Notes: generated by a model not told the origin, from the letters alone. DNA of 64,000 nucleotides from Allomyces macrogynus ATCC 38327 (GCA_000151295.1 GG745359.1:547159-611158), one strand, 5' to 3'; counted from the stretch's first letter, positions 23,964 through 34,499 are shown. Numbers and translations: made by a program.

Positions 23964-24276
23964 GCTGGGCGTGGTTTATTGCTGGAAAGCCGTGGTTGGA
24001 AGATCAGGAAATTGCTGGTTTCGGGAGAGTCGACGCCGAAGACGACGCTGATTTTGGCCAGCACGACGTTCCAGAGAGGGCCTCTGACTCGAACACTCAA
24101 GTCACCTCATAGCAACCAGCCCAGTGCCTGCATGTGACCGGGACGCACCCCGCCTGCACACGCCGTGCATTTCACCGCCGACATCCTCGACATCAGGTCA
24201 CGTCGAGGACGATTCGGCCGCCAGCAACACCCGCCAGTACCCGCACGCGCCGCGCCCGCACCGATCCGTCGACACC
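23964..24276. promoter_or_regulatory. Divergent promoter region CMR1-type gene / LTV1
   Basis: 313 bp between two divergent start codons; one compact bidirectional promoter is likely. No specific motif was identified. Confidence 0.55.
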
Positions 24277-26385
24277 ATGGGCAAGAAAAAGCCGTTCATC
24301 AACAAGCGCGAGGCGCGGCACTTTCAGGTCGTGCACCGCTCGCAGCGCGACCCGCTCTACCACTCGGAGGAGGCCTCGCCCTACGTTCTCAAGCCCGTCC
24401 TGCCGTCGCCCAACTTGAAAAAGCTTTTTGACAAGGACCCGTCGGCGATTCCGAACCCTTATGAAGTCGACAAGGATCTGCTCGATGTCATGGAGCCACG
24501 CGATCTGCATGACGACGACGAGTACTATGATAGCGACGAGTACTATTACGACGATGACGACGAGGAGGAGCATGGTGGCGAGTATGACGATGCCGATGAG
24601 GGCGAGGATGAGGCCGCCAGCAAGCCGAACGCGAGTTCCGCGGCAGGAGCAGGAGCAGGGGCAGGAGCACCATCGCCGGCAGCACCGGCTACGGACGAGG
24701 GCAAGCCTACACGCGGCACGCACTTTACGTTCGAGGGTGGAGAAGAGGAGGTCGTTGACGAGAGGTGCGCCTCGCTCTCAACTCGGTCGCGTGAAGTGGA
24801 CGGCTGGAGCTAACCGGAGATCGAATTGCATCTTTAGCAAAGCGGGCCGCGCTGCGCTCTTCGGCATCTTTTACGACGACCGCGAATACGACTACTTGCA
24901 GCACTTGAAACCGACGGGCGCGCCCGGCGCCGTCTTTGTCCCGGCCAAGCCGCCAATGGGCAAGAAGCAGTCGGCCGGGCCGGTGGTCTTCAGGGACGAC
25001 GTACGTTCACGAAACTTTCCTTCCCACTTTCCATGGGCTGCCGTTTCTGACTCGCACACCATTACCAGGACTTGCCCGCCGAGGCCCTCCCGTCGCGCTA
25101 CGAAGTCGAACCCGCCACGCACAATCAGGTCGAAGACTACGGTCTCGGGCTCGACCTGCCCGAGGAGCTGCGCGAGGTCCTCTACGCGCTCGACGACGAA
25201 GCCTACGTCGAGGACGACGACCGGTACTTCACGAACCTCGACAAGGACGAGATCGACGAGGACTTGGCCGTGGTCGTAGCCGAGGCCGAGGCTAAAGCCG
25301 CCAAGGAGCGTGAATTGCCCGAGGTGCTCGACTGGACCATGGCCGCGCGGCTCAAGGAGCTGCACACGGGCGATTCCGACGACGATGATGAGGACGACAA
25401 AAGCAGTGCCGGTGGTGCTGGCGGCCGGAGCGAAGACGGCGACGAGTTGGCCTCGCTGCCATCGATTCGCAAGTCGCGCGGCAAAAAGGACGACAACATG
25501 TCGTCGTTTTCCATGTCGTCGTCGGTGCTGTCGCGCACGTCGCACCTGGAACTGCTTGACGACCGGTTCGACCAGATCGAGCGCGAGTACGCCGACGAGG
25601 AATTGGGTGCGGTCGATGTCGAGGCGCCGCCGGCGCTCAACGACGAGCAGCGGCAGTTCATGAACTCGCTGCTCGACGACTTCTTGTCCAAGCACAGCGT
25701 CACGTCGCACAACACGTTGTACGAGAATTTGCGCGTGCAGGGTGGCGGTGTGGGGCAGTACGATATCGTGCGCAAGATGCTCAAGACCGACGAGGATGGC
25801 ACGCCCATCAACTTCAATCTCGACAAGTACCAATACGTTGAGGACACGTCGGTGCCGCTCGACGAAGAGGACGAGTCGGACGATGAGATGTTGCGGCCGA
25901 GTATTATCGAGGACAAGTACGAGGAGGAGCGGTGGGACTGCGAGTCGGTCCTGTCGACCTACTCGAACCTCGAAAACCATCCGAAGATCATTTCGGAGCG
26001 CGGGCGCAAGAGCAAGGCCAAGCAGTCGTTGGCCGCGCAGGCAGCGGCTGCTGCTGCGGCGGCGGGTCCGGCGACGCAGATCTTGCTCAACCAGCGCACG
26101 GGGTTGCCCAAGCTCGCGCACCAGGGTGTTGCCGTGGAGAAGAGCGACGACGAGGAGGTGTCCGATGAGGAGGAAGAGCTGGTCGAGGCCGTGAACTTGG
26201 GCGTGGCGCGGTCCAAGAACGAAGACAAGGAGGAGAAGCGGCTGCGCAAGCAGGCACTCAAGGAGGCCAAGCGCGAGAAGCGTGCCGTCAAGAAGCAGCT
26301 CAAGACGGCGTTCAAGGACGAGAAGGTCAAGCAGGAGCGCGCGGCCGTGCAGCGCAAGTCGCAGGCTAAAGGCATGCTGCTCTGA
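24277..26385 (+). CDS. LTV1: Ribosome biogenesis factor Ltv1
   Basis: Three exons (24277-24764, 24838-25000, 25069-26385) give 655 aa; donors GTGCGC and GTACGT. The start MGKKKPFINKREARHFQVV, then HRSQRDPLYHSEEA, is the Ltv1 N-terminal signature. Later blocks: GIFYDDREYDYLQHLKP, LDLPEELREVLYALDDE, WDCESVLSTYSNLENHPKII and a basic C-terminal coiled coil (KEEKRLRKQALKEAKREKRA). Ltv1 works with Enp1 and Rps3 in late 40S maturation and export. The acidic stretch at about residues 80-115 (DDDEYYDSDEYYYDDDDEEE) and a Gly/Ala run just after it are longer than in yeast Ltv1 and probably disordered. Confidence 0.94.
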
Positions 26386-26748
26386 TCGAAGATGGGGTTG
26401 CTGGTGTAGAGGGGTTGCTGGTGTAGAATTCGATATGTACATGTTTTTTTTTAACACCAGCTGCTCGTCACCCTCTTCATGGACCCGGCCATGCCCACAG
26501 CGACCCGTCCACCTCGCGCCGTCGCAGCATCGCGGCGTGGTGGCGCGCGCGATAAACAGCTCGGCAGTACACAGCACTTGCAATCACATCAAGACTGGGT
26601 GATGTGGTAGCGCGTGCCCTATCAAACGCCTTTCTGAAGCCAGCGTACCGCTTGACAACCAGGCTGCGAGAAGCAGCAACGCGCTGATTCCCATCCTCAA
26701 CAAAATAATCTAAAACACGAACCACGGCCACGTCCGGCATCTCGCGCA
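26386..26748. other. Intergenic region between LTV1 and COG7-like gene
   Basis: 363 bp between same-strand genes, with a poly-T run (about nine T) near 26444-26453 that may be part of the LTV1 3' end. No gene seen. Confidence 0.5.
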
Positions 26749-29700
26749 ATGGTCGCAGCGACGCCGCAACTGCCACCACGACCAGGGTCGGCCGCGGCAC
26801 CTATCAACTCTGGGCCAGCATCAGACGCCGACGGCCACGATGGCTCTTCATGGCAACCTCCAGTACTTCATTCGACAGGGTCACGACGCGATGCGACCGA
26901 CCCCGTCACGCAGCGCGAGCGTTTGCGCCAGGCCAAGGATCGCATCAACGACTCGCTTCTGCTGGATACCGATGACACTCCGACGATGCGCTTGGATAAT
27001 CTCATTGAGCAGTCTGAACGCGCGCATGCGACTGCCGGTGCGCAGCTCAACGAGTTGCAGGCGACGCTCCTGCGCGCGATCGACGCGGCACCCGCCCGTG
27101 CTGCGGCAACAGCAGCTCAGGTGCAGCGGCTCGCGCAAGCTCTCGAAATGACGCTGCAACCCACTCGCCCGGCCCATGAAAGCGTGTCGGACGACGCTGC
27201 GGCTGACGATACGCCCTCAGCGCCTGGGTCCATGACTGTGGTCGAGCACTTGGACCGTTTGTGCACGCTCCGCACGCGCGTCGAGCGAGCGCGTCGTGCT
27301 CTCCAGGATGCGATTCGGTGGGCGACCATGGAGCCGACCGTGCGCGCCGCTCTGACCAGTGCTGACGGCGACGTGACGGCGAGATTTGCGCGCGCGACTA
27401 CGCTGCTTGCCGACGCGCGTGCCGACCTCAACCAGTTTTCCGCGTACTTGGCTGCCGACGAAGGGACCAAGCGTGCAGCGACGCTCGATACGCTCTGCAC
27501 CGAAGTATGCACGGCGCTGACTCCGCACGTCGAGAGCGCGCTTGCGGCGACGGACCCGACAGAAGTGTCCGAGTCCGAACCGGCTCTGGACGTTGCGCAG
27601 CTGTTCGAGTGGTTTGATAGCATTGGCCACCGCGAAGCGTTTGTGCAGATCTACTGTCACGTGCGCATGGCCGAACTGCAAGCAGCCGTGTCCTCCAAGG
27701 TCGATAAGCGCGAGGGCGACACGAGCGTGCAGACGCTGCTCGGCGACGTCTTGGAGCGCGACCATGCCGGGATCATGCTCCCGCACCACACGCGCCGGTG
27801 GCTGCTCTTGACATTCCTCGATACGGCACTTGCGACCAGTTCTCATTTACCGTTTTCCATGACTCCCGCGCACGACCTCTCCCTGCTGCACCGCATCGAG
27901 CGCATCTTTGTCGCTGCTGACCTGAGTGCCGGCGAGAACCCGCACCATTGGGCGCATTTGCAGCACTTGGTCCAGCCGGTGCTCGCCCGTCTCGCCCAGT
28001 TCCCGATGCGCAACGAAAAGCATTGCACCGAGCAGTTGCGAACCTGCTTTTCGTTTGCTGCACCAGCGATTGCTCCGCTCGTGGGCGACATTTCAAATTC
28101 GGCCGACGAGCTCGCGTCCAAGGCGACGCAGTTGCTCGACGCATGGACAACCAGTCTTCCCGACGCGGTGGCGACTCTCGAGTCGCTGCTCACCCGACAC
28201 GCCGAAACGTGCGGGCCCAACCTGACGGGTGCTGTGACCGAGTCCCTGGAACGGCTCTGGGACCAGGTTGCGACGTCGACGGTGCAGGTTCTCGCGCGGG
28301 TCAAGCAGCTCGACACGCTGGCGCGGACGCGGCGGTCGCCCGTCACCGGCACTCCTGCGAAAGACAAAGGCACAACCGGCCGTGCGACGCCCGCAGGTGC
28401 GGCACCGGAGCGGCGCGACGGGTTCCCGTACGCTGACACGACCCCCGTCGATCTGGCCACGGCCCTGCACCACGACACGGTGCAGCGGTACATCGTTTTG
28501 CTCGGACACCGTGGGATCGGCGTGCTCGTGCGCGCCGTCGAGACGCTCGCCGACCGGTACCAGCGGCTCGTGCAAAGCGCGCCGGCGCTCCCGCAGTTGC
28601 TCGTCGACCATCTTGGTGCACTGAGCGACGACGAGTCAGTGGCTATATCGAGTCGCGTGCCAGATTTGCATGCACCGCTCGTGCAAATGACGCACGCCGT
28701 CATGGATCTCGTCCTTGACTACGTCTACGCACCGATTGCTGCTGCCCTGCGCACCGATCTCATGGGCACCTTGTGGCCATCAGACCGCGCTGTCGCAGCT
28801 GCTCGCGCCGCACGCCCGATCCAGTCGCCGTCAGGCCAGCTTGCGGCCATGCAGGCGCGGTTTGCGTCGGCCGCGATGGTCGGGCCGCTCCCGCAGTTTT
28901 CACGATCCCCGTCGGCCGCGGCATCGGCGGTCGGCGAGTACATTTTGCAACTGCCGCATCACCTCGATGCATTTGCGGTCCCCGTGCCCGTCCCCGTCCC
29001 AACAGCACACGCGGCCCATGCACTCGCGTTTGACGAGAATAAAGCGACGGTCATGGAAGCGCTCCTTATCCCGCCGACCATTAGTTCTCTCCCAGCCGCT
29101 ACCGCGACCCTGCACGCGCACGACTTCTTGCAAGCCCTCGTCCTGCTCGCTCAGGCCGACGTCCTCGCGATCCTGCACGCACGCGCGACCTGGACCGCCC
29201 TCCCACTCGCAACAACTCCAACGACGCCCTCGAGCCCGCCGGGTGCCGCCACGAGCCCCGTCCCCGCACGCCGCCCCTCGTCCCCACCCGAGCGGCTCTC
29301 GCGAACCAACTCGCTCACGTCGAGCGCATCCACGGGCCGTCTCGCGACTCTCTCATCCGCTGCTGGGTCGGCTCTCGCGGGTGCGTTCGGGCTCGCGCCC
29401 AGCGGCAGTGTCACGCGCGGCCTCGCGGCGCTCGCCGAGCCACGCACGGGTACTCCCAAAGTGACCACACGCGTCGCGTCGCCGACGGCCCCCACGGCCC
29501 CCGCACCGGAACCGGTCCCCGTAGACACGGATGTGGGCGCGCAACTCGCGCTGGATCTCGCGTACCTCGGCAATATCTTCAGCGCGCTCGATTGTCTCCC
29601 GCTGGCCGAATTCAAGTGGGCCGTTGCGGTCCTGCAGCGAGAGGAGTCGGCCGCGGACTTGCGCGAGGTCATGGATCGTGCGATGGCGGGAGTGGCGAGT

Positions 29701-29943
29701 GGTGCCGTGCCGCACGTGGCACAGGTGCGCACGGAGCGCGTTGCGAGGGCGGTGTTGGAGCTCGTGCAGCGTGTGCCGAGGACGCATCGCCGGCCCGGGT
29801 CGCGCGCTGGCGTGGCGGATGCGAGCAGCGGAGAGATGCCGCGGCTTGCGGAATGGTGGCGCGAGTTTGCGCATAGGGTCGCGCATGTCGTGCCTCGTGC
29901 GCCGCGTGGAGATAGACCGGGCGATGCGTCGGTCGTGCAATAA
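26749..29943 (+). CDS. COG7: Conserved oligomeric Golgi complex subunit 7-like protein
   Basis: Single 1,064-codon exon, mostly helical. N-terminal heptad-like region (DNLIEQSERAHATAGAQLN, then LQRLAQALEMTL), followed by VVEHLDRLCTLRTRVERAR and ALQDAIRWATMEPTVRAAL, which parallel the COG7 segment that ends in a KWSTL-type word; VQIYCHVRMAELQAAV corresponds to the COG7 YYxCHxxQL block. The end, LDLAYLGNIFSALDCLPLAE, matches the short COG7 C-terminal motif. COG is an eight-subunit tether for retrograde vesicles within the Golgi. An unusual Pro/Ser/Thr-rich insert of about 130 residues (about 820-950) separates the body from the C-terminal motif. Assignment rests on pattern and length (human about 770 aa), so some doubt remains. 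Confidence 0.7.
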   Translation: MVAATPQLPPRPGSAAAPINSGPASDADGHDGSSWQPPVLHSTGSRRDATDPVTQRERLRQAKDRINDSLLLDTDDTPTMRLDNLIEQSERAHATAGAQLNELQATLLRAIDAAPARAAATAAQVQRLAQALEMTLQPTRPAHESVSDDAAADDTPSAPGSMTVVEHLDRLCTLRTRVERARRALQDAIRWATMEPTVRAALTSADGDVTARFARATTLLADARADLNQFSAYLAADEGTKRAATLDTLCTEVCTALTPHVESALAATDPTEVSESEPALDVAQLFEWFDSIGHREAFVQIYCHVRMAELQAAVSSKVDKREGDTSVQTLLGDVLERDHAGIMLPHHTRRWLLLTFLDTALATSSHLPFSMTPAHDLSLLHRIERIFVAADLSAGENPHHWAHLQHLVQPVLARLAQFPMRNEKHCTEQLRTCFSFAAPAIAPLVGDISNSADELASKATQLLDAWTTSLPDAVATLESLLTRHAETCGPNLTGAVTESLERLWDQVATSTVQVLARVKQLDTLARTRRSPVTGTPAKDKGTTGRATPAGAAPERRDGFPYADTTPVDLATALHHDTVQRYIVLLGHRGIGVLVRAVETLADRYQRLVQSAPALPQLLVDHLGALSDDESVAISSRVPDLHAPLVQMTHAVMDLVLDYVYAPIAAALRTDLMGTLWPSDRAVAAARAARPIQSPSGQLAAMQARFASAAMVGPLPQFSRSPSAAASAVGEYILQLPHHLDAFAVPVPVPVPTAHAAHALAFDENKATVMEALLIPPTISSLPAATATLHAHDFLQALVLLAQADVLAILHARATWTALPLATTPTTPSSPPGAATSPVPARRPSSPPERLSRTNSLTSSASTGRLATLSSAAGSALAGAFGLAPSGSVTRGLAALAEPRTGTPKVTTRVASPTAPTAPAPEPVPVDTDVGAQLALDLAYLGNIFSALDCLPLAEFKWAVAVLQREESAADLREVMDRAMAGVASGAVPHVAQVRTERVARAVLELVQRVPRTHRRPGSRAGVADASSGEMPRLAEWWREFAHRVAHVVPRAPRGDRPGDASVVQ

Positions 29944-30599
29944 ATGGTGTCTCTTTGCGGAGGCTAATGGATATCCAGAGATGCGACGTTGTCCAGGACG
30001 TTGGGCCGTTTTCGTCACGTATACAGGTGGAGAAGATGTTCACACACACAGTGGGCCTCAGGTTCATGTCTATTGTTGACTGCAAGTCAGCCGACTCGAT
30101 GACCACTGGCTTTAGTTCCCATACCGCCTAACTTAGACAGAGATTGTGGCTAACGACGCTTCAAGACGAGTTGTTTTTGGTGTTGGTAAAATGTCGCCGC
30201 GTCGCGCCAGCAGCGTGGAACTGCGCATGGAGGACTGTGGTGGAATAGGAAGGAAAGGAAAAATATTGTCGATTCTTCCTGCCAAGATCCAGCGTCTCAT
30301 CCGGCATAAATGCAAATGGAGCGGAAAACGAATGTAGAGCCGCTCAAACAAACAACTTGGACCCCTGAGCCCTGGTCGCACGTAAACCCAGCGATGTGTA
30401 AAACAGAAAAGAGCCGACCGTCACGTTAGTCGTCAAGCACAACAGAGCGAAGCGTGTACAAGAACCTGCGATGGACGACCTCTGCTTCTCTTTACTCGGG
30501 GGTTTCAATGCAGCCTCTAGTCCGTTCAAGATCGCACTGCAGACTCTCGGTTCAGGGCTGTTCTCATCCTTGCCCGTCCGCTCGAGCGTAGCAGAGGCA
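29944..30599. other. Intergenic sequence at the left edge of a CpG-poor island
   Basis: 3' flank of the COG7-like gene. No gene supported. Frames at 30344-30622 on the minus strand look like the continuing tail of the GTPase-family fragment described at 30600-30905. Confidence 0.45.
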
Positions 30600-30905
30600 G
30601 CCTCGAACCCGCGCAAAAACACACCGCGGAACGTAAAGTGGTCATCGCTGTCGTCGTCATCTGCATCGCCTCAATCTGCGCGCGCTGCTGTTCCATCATC
30701 TTGTGACCATCTGCTCAATCGTCTGCGCAACATCGTCAAGTTTGTTGGCGTCGACTTTTTCAATCATTTCGGGCTGAATCTCAACCGTCGGCACACGCCC
30801 AATAAATGTCCTGATCGGTGCAATTAAATCGTCTGGACAGCATGATTGTCTTGGTCATATGCATCCGAAAGCATGCACGCCAGGTAAAAGTGCTCAGTCT
30901 GGCAA
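30600..30905 (-). pseudogene. Fragment of a P-loop GTPase-family gene (coiled-coil exon)
   Basis: Minus-strand reading gives GFCQTEHFYLACMLSDAYDQ, then DLIAPIRTFIGRVPTVEI and QPEMIEKVDANKLDDVAQTI, which align with the second exon of the GTPase genes at 56584-57230 (KHFYLVQMLQEPYDQDN, TFVAPIKTFIDEVPTIKI) and at 58932-59593. A frame change follows IEQMVT, and another lies before DLIAPI, so it cannot be translated through. The GTPase exon itself is not found upstream, so only the exon-2 part is present. It is a remnant of a dispersed family, not a working gene. Confidence 0.75.
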
Positions 30906-31437
30906 AAGCCTGGAGCAACAAATGTCAGTGGTGCAAATAATTATTATGGACAGGTCGAAGGATGCTCATTGCCCAAGCTGTTAGGGCTGTCACCTGATGG
31001 TCCTGACAGCAAGGGACGATGTGTGTTGCTGAGCCTGAGGGGTGCAAGATGTGCCTATTCCTTTTATTGAATGGGCTCAAACGATCGACACTATCTCAGG
31101 AGCATGAAACATATGATGCAGCGTCAGTTCTGAGAAAATGAAATGAAAAAACAGGCTTGATCGCCTGGGTCCTGTTGAGGCGTGCAAACCCCTTGCCCCC
31201 AACCCATCAGCATCCTCACTCCCTGATCAGAGTGAGACACCAGACAGAGCAGATGTGCCCATCGAAGACGGGGTGGGAAAACGGGAAAATCGGCCGCCCA
31301 TTCTGGCCACAGTGGAACTGGGTGGGAGGCACATCTTGCACCCCTTGTGTTGGTTCAGCCCTAACAGCTCAGGCAGTGAGCATTGTCCATTGCCCTTGCC
31401 AGCACCTCGGGGTGCTGCAATGTGCCAGTTTGCAGGT
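30906..31437. other. CpG-poor sequence without a gene
   Basis: No gene supported. CG dinucleotides are scarce compared with the host genes on either side, as in the neighbouring recombinase remnant. No terminal inverted repeat was recognised by eye. Confidence 0.4.
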
Positions 31438-32640
31438 CTACCGGCCCCCATCCTCTGTGAGGAGATGGCGAAGCTTTGTGAAGACCCAGGTACCCTGGTA
31501 GTGTTGTTGGTACATGGCTGCAGAAGCCCACATCCCTACCACAATTTCCTCCTCAGTGGCCCCACTCAGTTCCATGAACTTGCAGGCGGCTGCCTCCAGG
31601 TCGTAGGTGCGGAACCATTGCAGGATCTGTGCATCCTTCAGTAGTTTACACACCCAAGATGCAATCATGTAAGTGACCACAAATTGCTTGGTGGTGCCTG
31701 CCCCCACAAACAGGGCGTCACTGGCGCCCCCATTAGGTACATAGGGGGAGCGGCACCCAAGGTAAGCAGTCCAGTGCGCCCCCACGTCCAACAGTGGGTC
31801 ATCAGCCCAGGCAAGGTATGTGATCACTGTTTGATCACATCAGTCCCTAGGGCTGCAGATTGCCAGATGCAACGTGTCTGGAAGCACTGTGCTCTCCAGC
31901 ACGACGATACGTTCCAGGCAGCTGAATCGGCGCCTCCCATACCTCAGGAGGAGGTATGCAAGGCGGTGGTTCAGCCTTGAGGACAACAGGTCTGCAGTTG
32001 GGCCCCAGGCCCACACCACATCGTCCAAAGTTGCCACATCAAACACCTCCTTGTCATGGGAGACCCTAGGGCACTTCACCCAGAAGGAGCGCACCACCTT
32101 TGATACTGTTGCACAGGTCAACAGTGATGTGAATGCACTGTCTGACCCCTATGTTGTCCTGTGCTGCCTGCCAATGGGCCACCAGGGCCGCCCACATGGG
32201 CGAGGGGTCTTCCTCCCAGGTCGATCTCCACCAGCCAGTGGGCCCATAGCGCCCAAAAGATCAACTGGTGGACCATGTGGTCAAAATGGACCAAATCCGC
32301 CTTTGAATCCAGGTCCGCCACCCATATCTCTGCTCATGGCAGGTGGGTTGCACACAACCATGCCCTTAACCCCTGTAGCCAAATCCAGGTTTCCTTTGTC
32401 ACACGATTCATCCATGGGCATGAGCGGCCCTCATGCTGATCCAGGTAAATTGCAGTGCAGAGGTTGTCCACCATTGCATGGACTGTCAGTCTGGACAGGT
32501 CCATCATCCCTGAGGCCACCAGGGCCTGCAGTCCCAGTGGGACTGCAAGGATCTCCAAGACACCAATGTGGGTCAGGTCTGTCGTGGGGTGTTCAGACAG
32601 GAAACTGTCCAGGTCCTGTTATGATCAATGGTGGTGGAAA
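31438..32640 (-). pseudogene. Tyrosine recombinase (integrase-like), frameshifted
   Basis: Pieces in order: LTVHAMVDNLCTAIYLDQHE (core-binding-like, about 32480), SKVVRSFWVKCPRVSHDKEV followed by FDVATLDDVVWAW, then LSSRLNHRLAYLLLRYGRRR and FSCLERIVVLESTVL, then (after a frame change near 31835) ADDPLLDVGAHWTAYLGC and the catalytic block. This follows the fungal and oomycete tyrosine-recombinase layout: a KG-x-F-x-rP linker, R-box Arg in YGRRRFSCLERI, HxxR region, GxW and final Tyr. The HxxR box reads TYDLEAAACKFMELSG, with Glu where Arg is expected; the GMWAS and YQQHYQG words carry the Trp and the nucleophilic Tyr. Frame changes and the lost Arg indicate an inactive copy. Confidence 0.62.
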
Positions 32641-33362
32641 CCCTGTGCATGATGCACATGGGCGACTTTCTGCATCATGCAAGCATGCCCACTGCCCCCA
32701 TTAAGTGTGACAACCAGAAATTTCCACTGCAGGTACCGCATCAAGCCACAGAAGACTACTCTTTGCCGTCTGTTGGCCAGGTCAACTTGAATCTGCCGCC
32801 TGCTGCTGGTGACAGCAATATGCTGCTCCTTGAGCGCCAAAAGCTTGTGCAAATGCAGTCCATGACAGTGCAGCTGAATGAGCGGAAGCAGCAAGCATTG
32901 GCCAAACGTCAATCCAAGGAATTGGCGGCCCTGCCTGTTCTCTTGCTTGGACTGTCGCTTCAGGACGTGGTCGCATTGATGGGCATCCTGGCTGCCAAGC
33001 CTGCCCTGTCTGCTGCCAAGTTGCTCCTCTTGTCTTGGAAATGCACCTCCACCCATGGCATGCGCCTGATTGGCATGGCCATCAACAGCAACTCCAAGTC
33101 AAAACTTTGCCACCACCTGGCGCTGGTAAACGTCAATGAATTGCAGATCACGATTGTCTGCTGCATTGAGCATGCCCCTGGGCATTTGCCTTGTTTCATG
33201 CCTGACAACATTGCTTGCATTCAAAGTTCCTTAAGGGATCTTTGTGATCACTATGTGCTTTACAACATTGGCTTTGTGTCCATGCATCCTCCTGGTGTAC
33301 ATGTCCCAGAAGCAATCAAGCATGCATTTGTTGATGCTCTTATTGGCCGTGGTATGGAGTAG
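32628..33362 (+). CDS. Unknown protein beside the recombinase remnant
   Basis: Intact 244-codon frame with no recognised domain. The middle (LLERQKLVQMQSMTVQLNER, then KQQALAKRQSKEL) is a likely coiled coil; a hydrophobic helical part follows (LPVLLLGLSLQDVVALMGIL), then a mixed C-terminal domain with CCIEHAPGHLPCFMPDNIAC. Codon use is TG/CA-rich and CpG-poor, like the adjacent recombinase, so it probably belongs to the same element. The true start may be any of several early Met codons. It is the only undamaged long frame in this island. Confidence 0.5.
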   Translation: MVVETLCMMHMGDFLHHASMPTAPIKCDNQKFPLQVPHQATEDYSLPSVGQVNLNLPPAAGDSNMLLLERQKLVQMQSMTVQLNERKQQALAKRQSKELAALPVLLLGLSLQDVVALMGILAAKPALSAAKLLLLSWKCTSTHGMRLIGMAINSNSKSKLCHHLALVNVNELQITIVCCIEHAPGHLPCFMPDNIACIQSSLRDLCDHYVLYNIGFVSMHPPGVHVPEAIKHAFVDALIGRGME

Positions 33363-34193
33363 TTTTGTGGTGCAGTAAACTCATCAATCATCTTTGCCTG
33401 TGTTGCTCCATTGAGGCGTTCAAATTGAATGATGGAAACGGCTTAGCCCATGTTCTGCCCAACACATGTGTTGAAATTGCATCTCCTTGCTTATTGGCTT
33501 TTCATGCCTTTGTAGTGTGGATCTTTTACGTTGTCAGTGTTCTTGAGTCAGTTATACATTGGCCTGAGATACTGTGCAATATCGGCCTACATTGCGCCAA
33601 TCCCGCACAAGTCTGACTGGAATCAGACTGGGTTTGGTGGAAGAAATCTGCCAAATTGCTCTGGCACAGGCCTGGCTGTCTTGGTTTGTTGTCATAAGTT
33701 GGCATTGATCCCTCCCTCTGCCTTTTTGTACACTTATGGAATGGAATACAACACGTTGTGCTTGTGCCAAGATTGCATAGTGGCCCCAACAAGTCTTCTA
33801 GCCCATAGAGACTCGCCAAATCCTCTGGGCATATCACACAATACTTGCCACCATTTGATCAGCTGTCCCGACCATGCCACAGTTGATCAATTTTGGCAGA
33901 GAGGAGCAGAAAGAGCCCAGACGCTCATGTCCAATGGTTGGTGGACGCTCTTGTTTCCTCACTTGGTCCATTGCCACCCTCACAGATCCATGTGCAGCCA
34001 TTGCTGAGGCAGCATTTCATTCGATCTGCGGGTGTGGCTTGAAGAGTTGTGAGGCTCGATCAGTCGCGAAGAAGTGAGGAAGGAGATCCAAACATCGACA
34101 ACTCTACAGGCTCCATTTTCCGATAAGTATCGGCCACGACAACTTGCCGCACTCTTTTCATCGACCTGCGTCACCGCTCGTATTGTTATTATC
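33363..34193. other. CpG-poor flank upstream of the small basic protein gene
   Basis: No supported gene up to the start at 34194. Frames on both strands lack domains. GC and CpG content rise toward 34080, which may mark the right edge of the island and the promoter of the next gene. Confidence 0.4.
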
Positions 34194-34499
34194 ATGGGCA
34201 AGTCGGCCAAAGTCAAGAAGCGCCCGTCGCGCAAGGCCAAGGAAGTCACACAGACGGTGCAGGCCGTGGCCAAGGGGCAGTCGAGCAACAGCAAAATCAC
34301 CAAGACCAAGGCAGCGCCCACCAAGTCGGCCACGACTGCCAGCCAAAAGATTGGCGGTGGCGACGCCATGGCTGTTGATGGCGAGCCGCCCAAGAAAAAG
34401 CTCGGCAAATACGAAATCTCCGAGGACCGGCCCGACTACGTCGACCTGCTCTCGGGCAAGAAGACGTTCTCCAAAGCAACACGCAAGCTGCTCAAGTAG
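34194..34499 (+). CDS. Small basic protein, function unknown
   Basis: A 101-aa Lys-rich protein: MGKSAKVKKRPSRKAKEV start, a Gln/Ser/Thr/Lys middle, then AMAVDGEPPKKKLGKYEISE and a conserved-looking end DYVDLLSGKKTFSKATRKLL. The basic clusters suggest nuclear or nucleolar location and perhaps a ribosome-assembly role; that is inference. Host-type codon use (GC-rich) separates it from the neighbouring island. The upstream in-frame Met at 34074 is less likely because the MGKSAK start matches a typical initiator context (ATCATGG). The gene is convergent with PDI, whose stop is 148 bp away. Confidence 0.6.
   Translation: MGKSAKVKKRPSRKAKEVTQTVQAVAKGQSSNSKITKTKAAPTKSATTASQKIGGGDAMAVDGEPPKKKLGKYEISEDRPDYVDLLSGKKTFSKATRKLLK

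Larger units (their letters stand above)
31438..33362. mobile_element. Putative decayed tyrosine-recombinase element
   Basis: Two oppositely directed units sit back to back: a broken tyrosine recombinase (minus, 31438 to about 32640) and an intact 244-codon frame (plus, 32628-33362). Both share CpG-poor, TG/CA-rich composition unlike the host genes. Element ends could not be defined: no inverted or direct terminal repeats were seen. A Crypton- or DIRS-type origin is possible, but no reverse transcriptase or DDE transposase is visible. Confidence 0.45.

Noticed and set aside
24892..26583. A 563-codon minus-strand open frame
   Set aside because: Antisense shadow of the last LTV1 exon; composition is repetitive (Leu/Val/Arg) with no family words.
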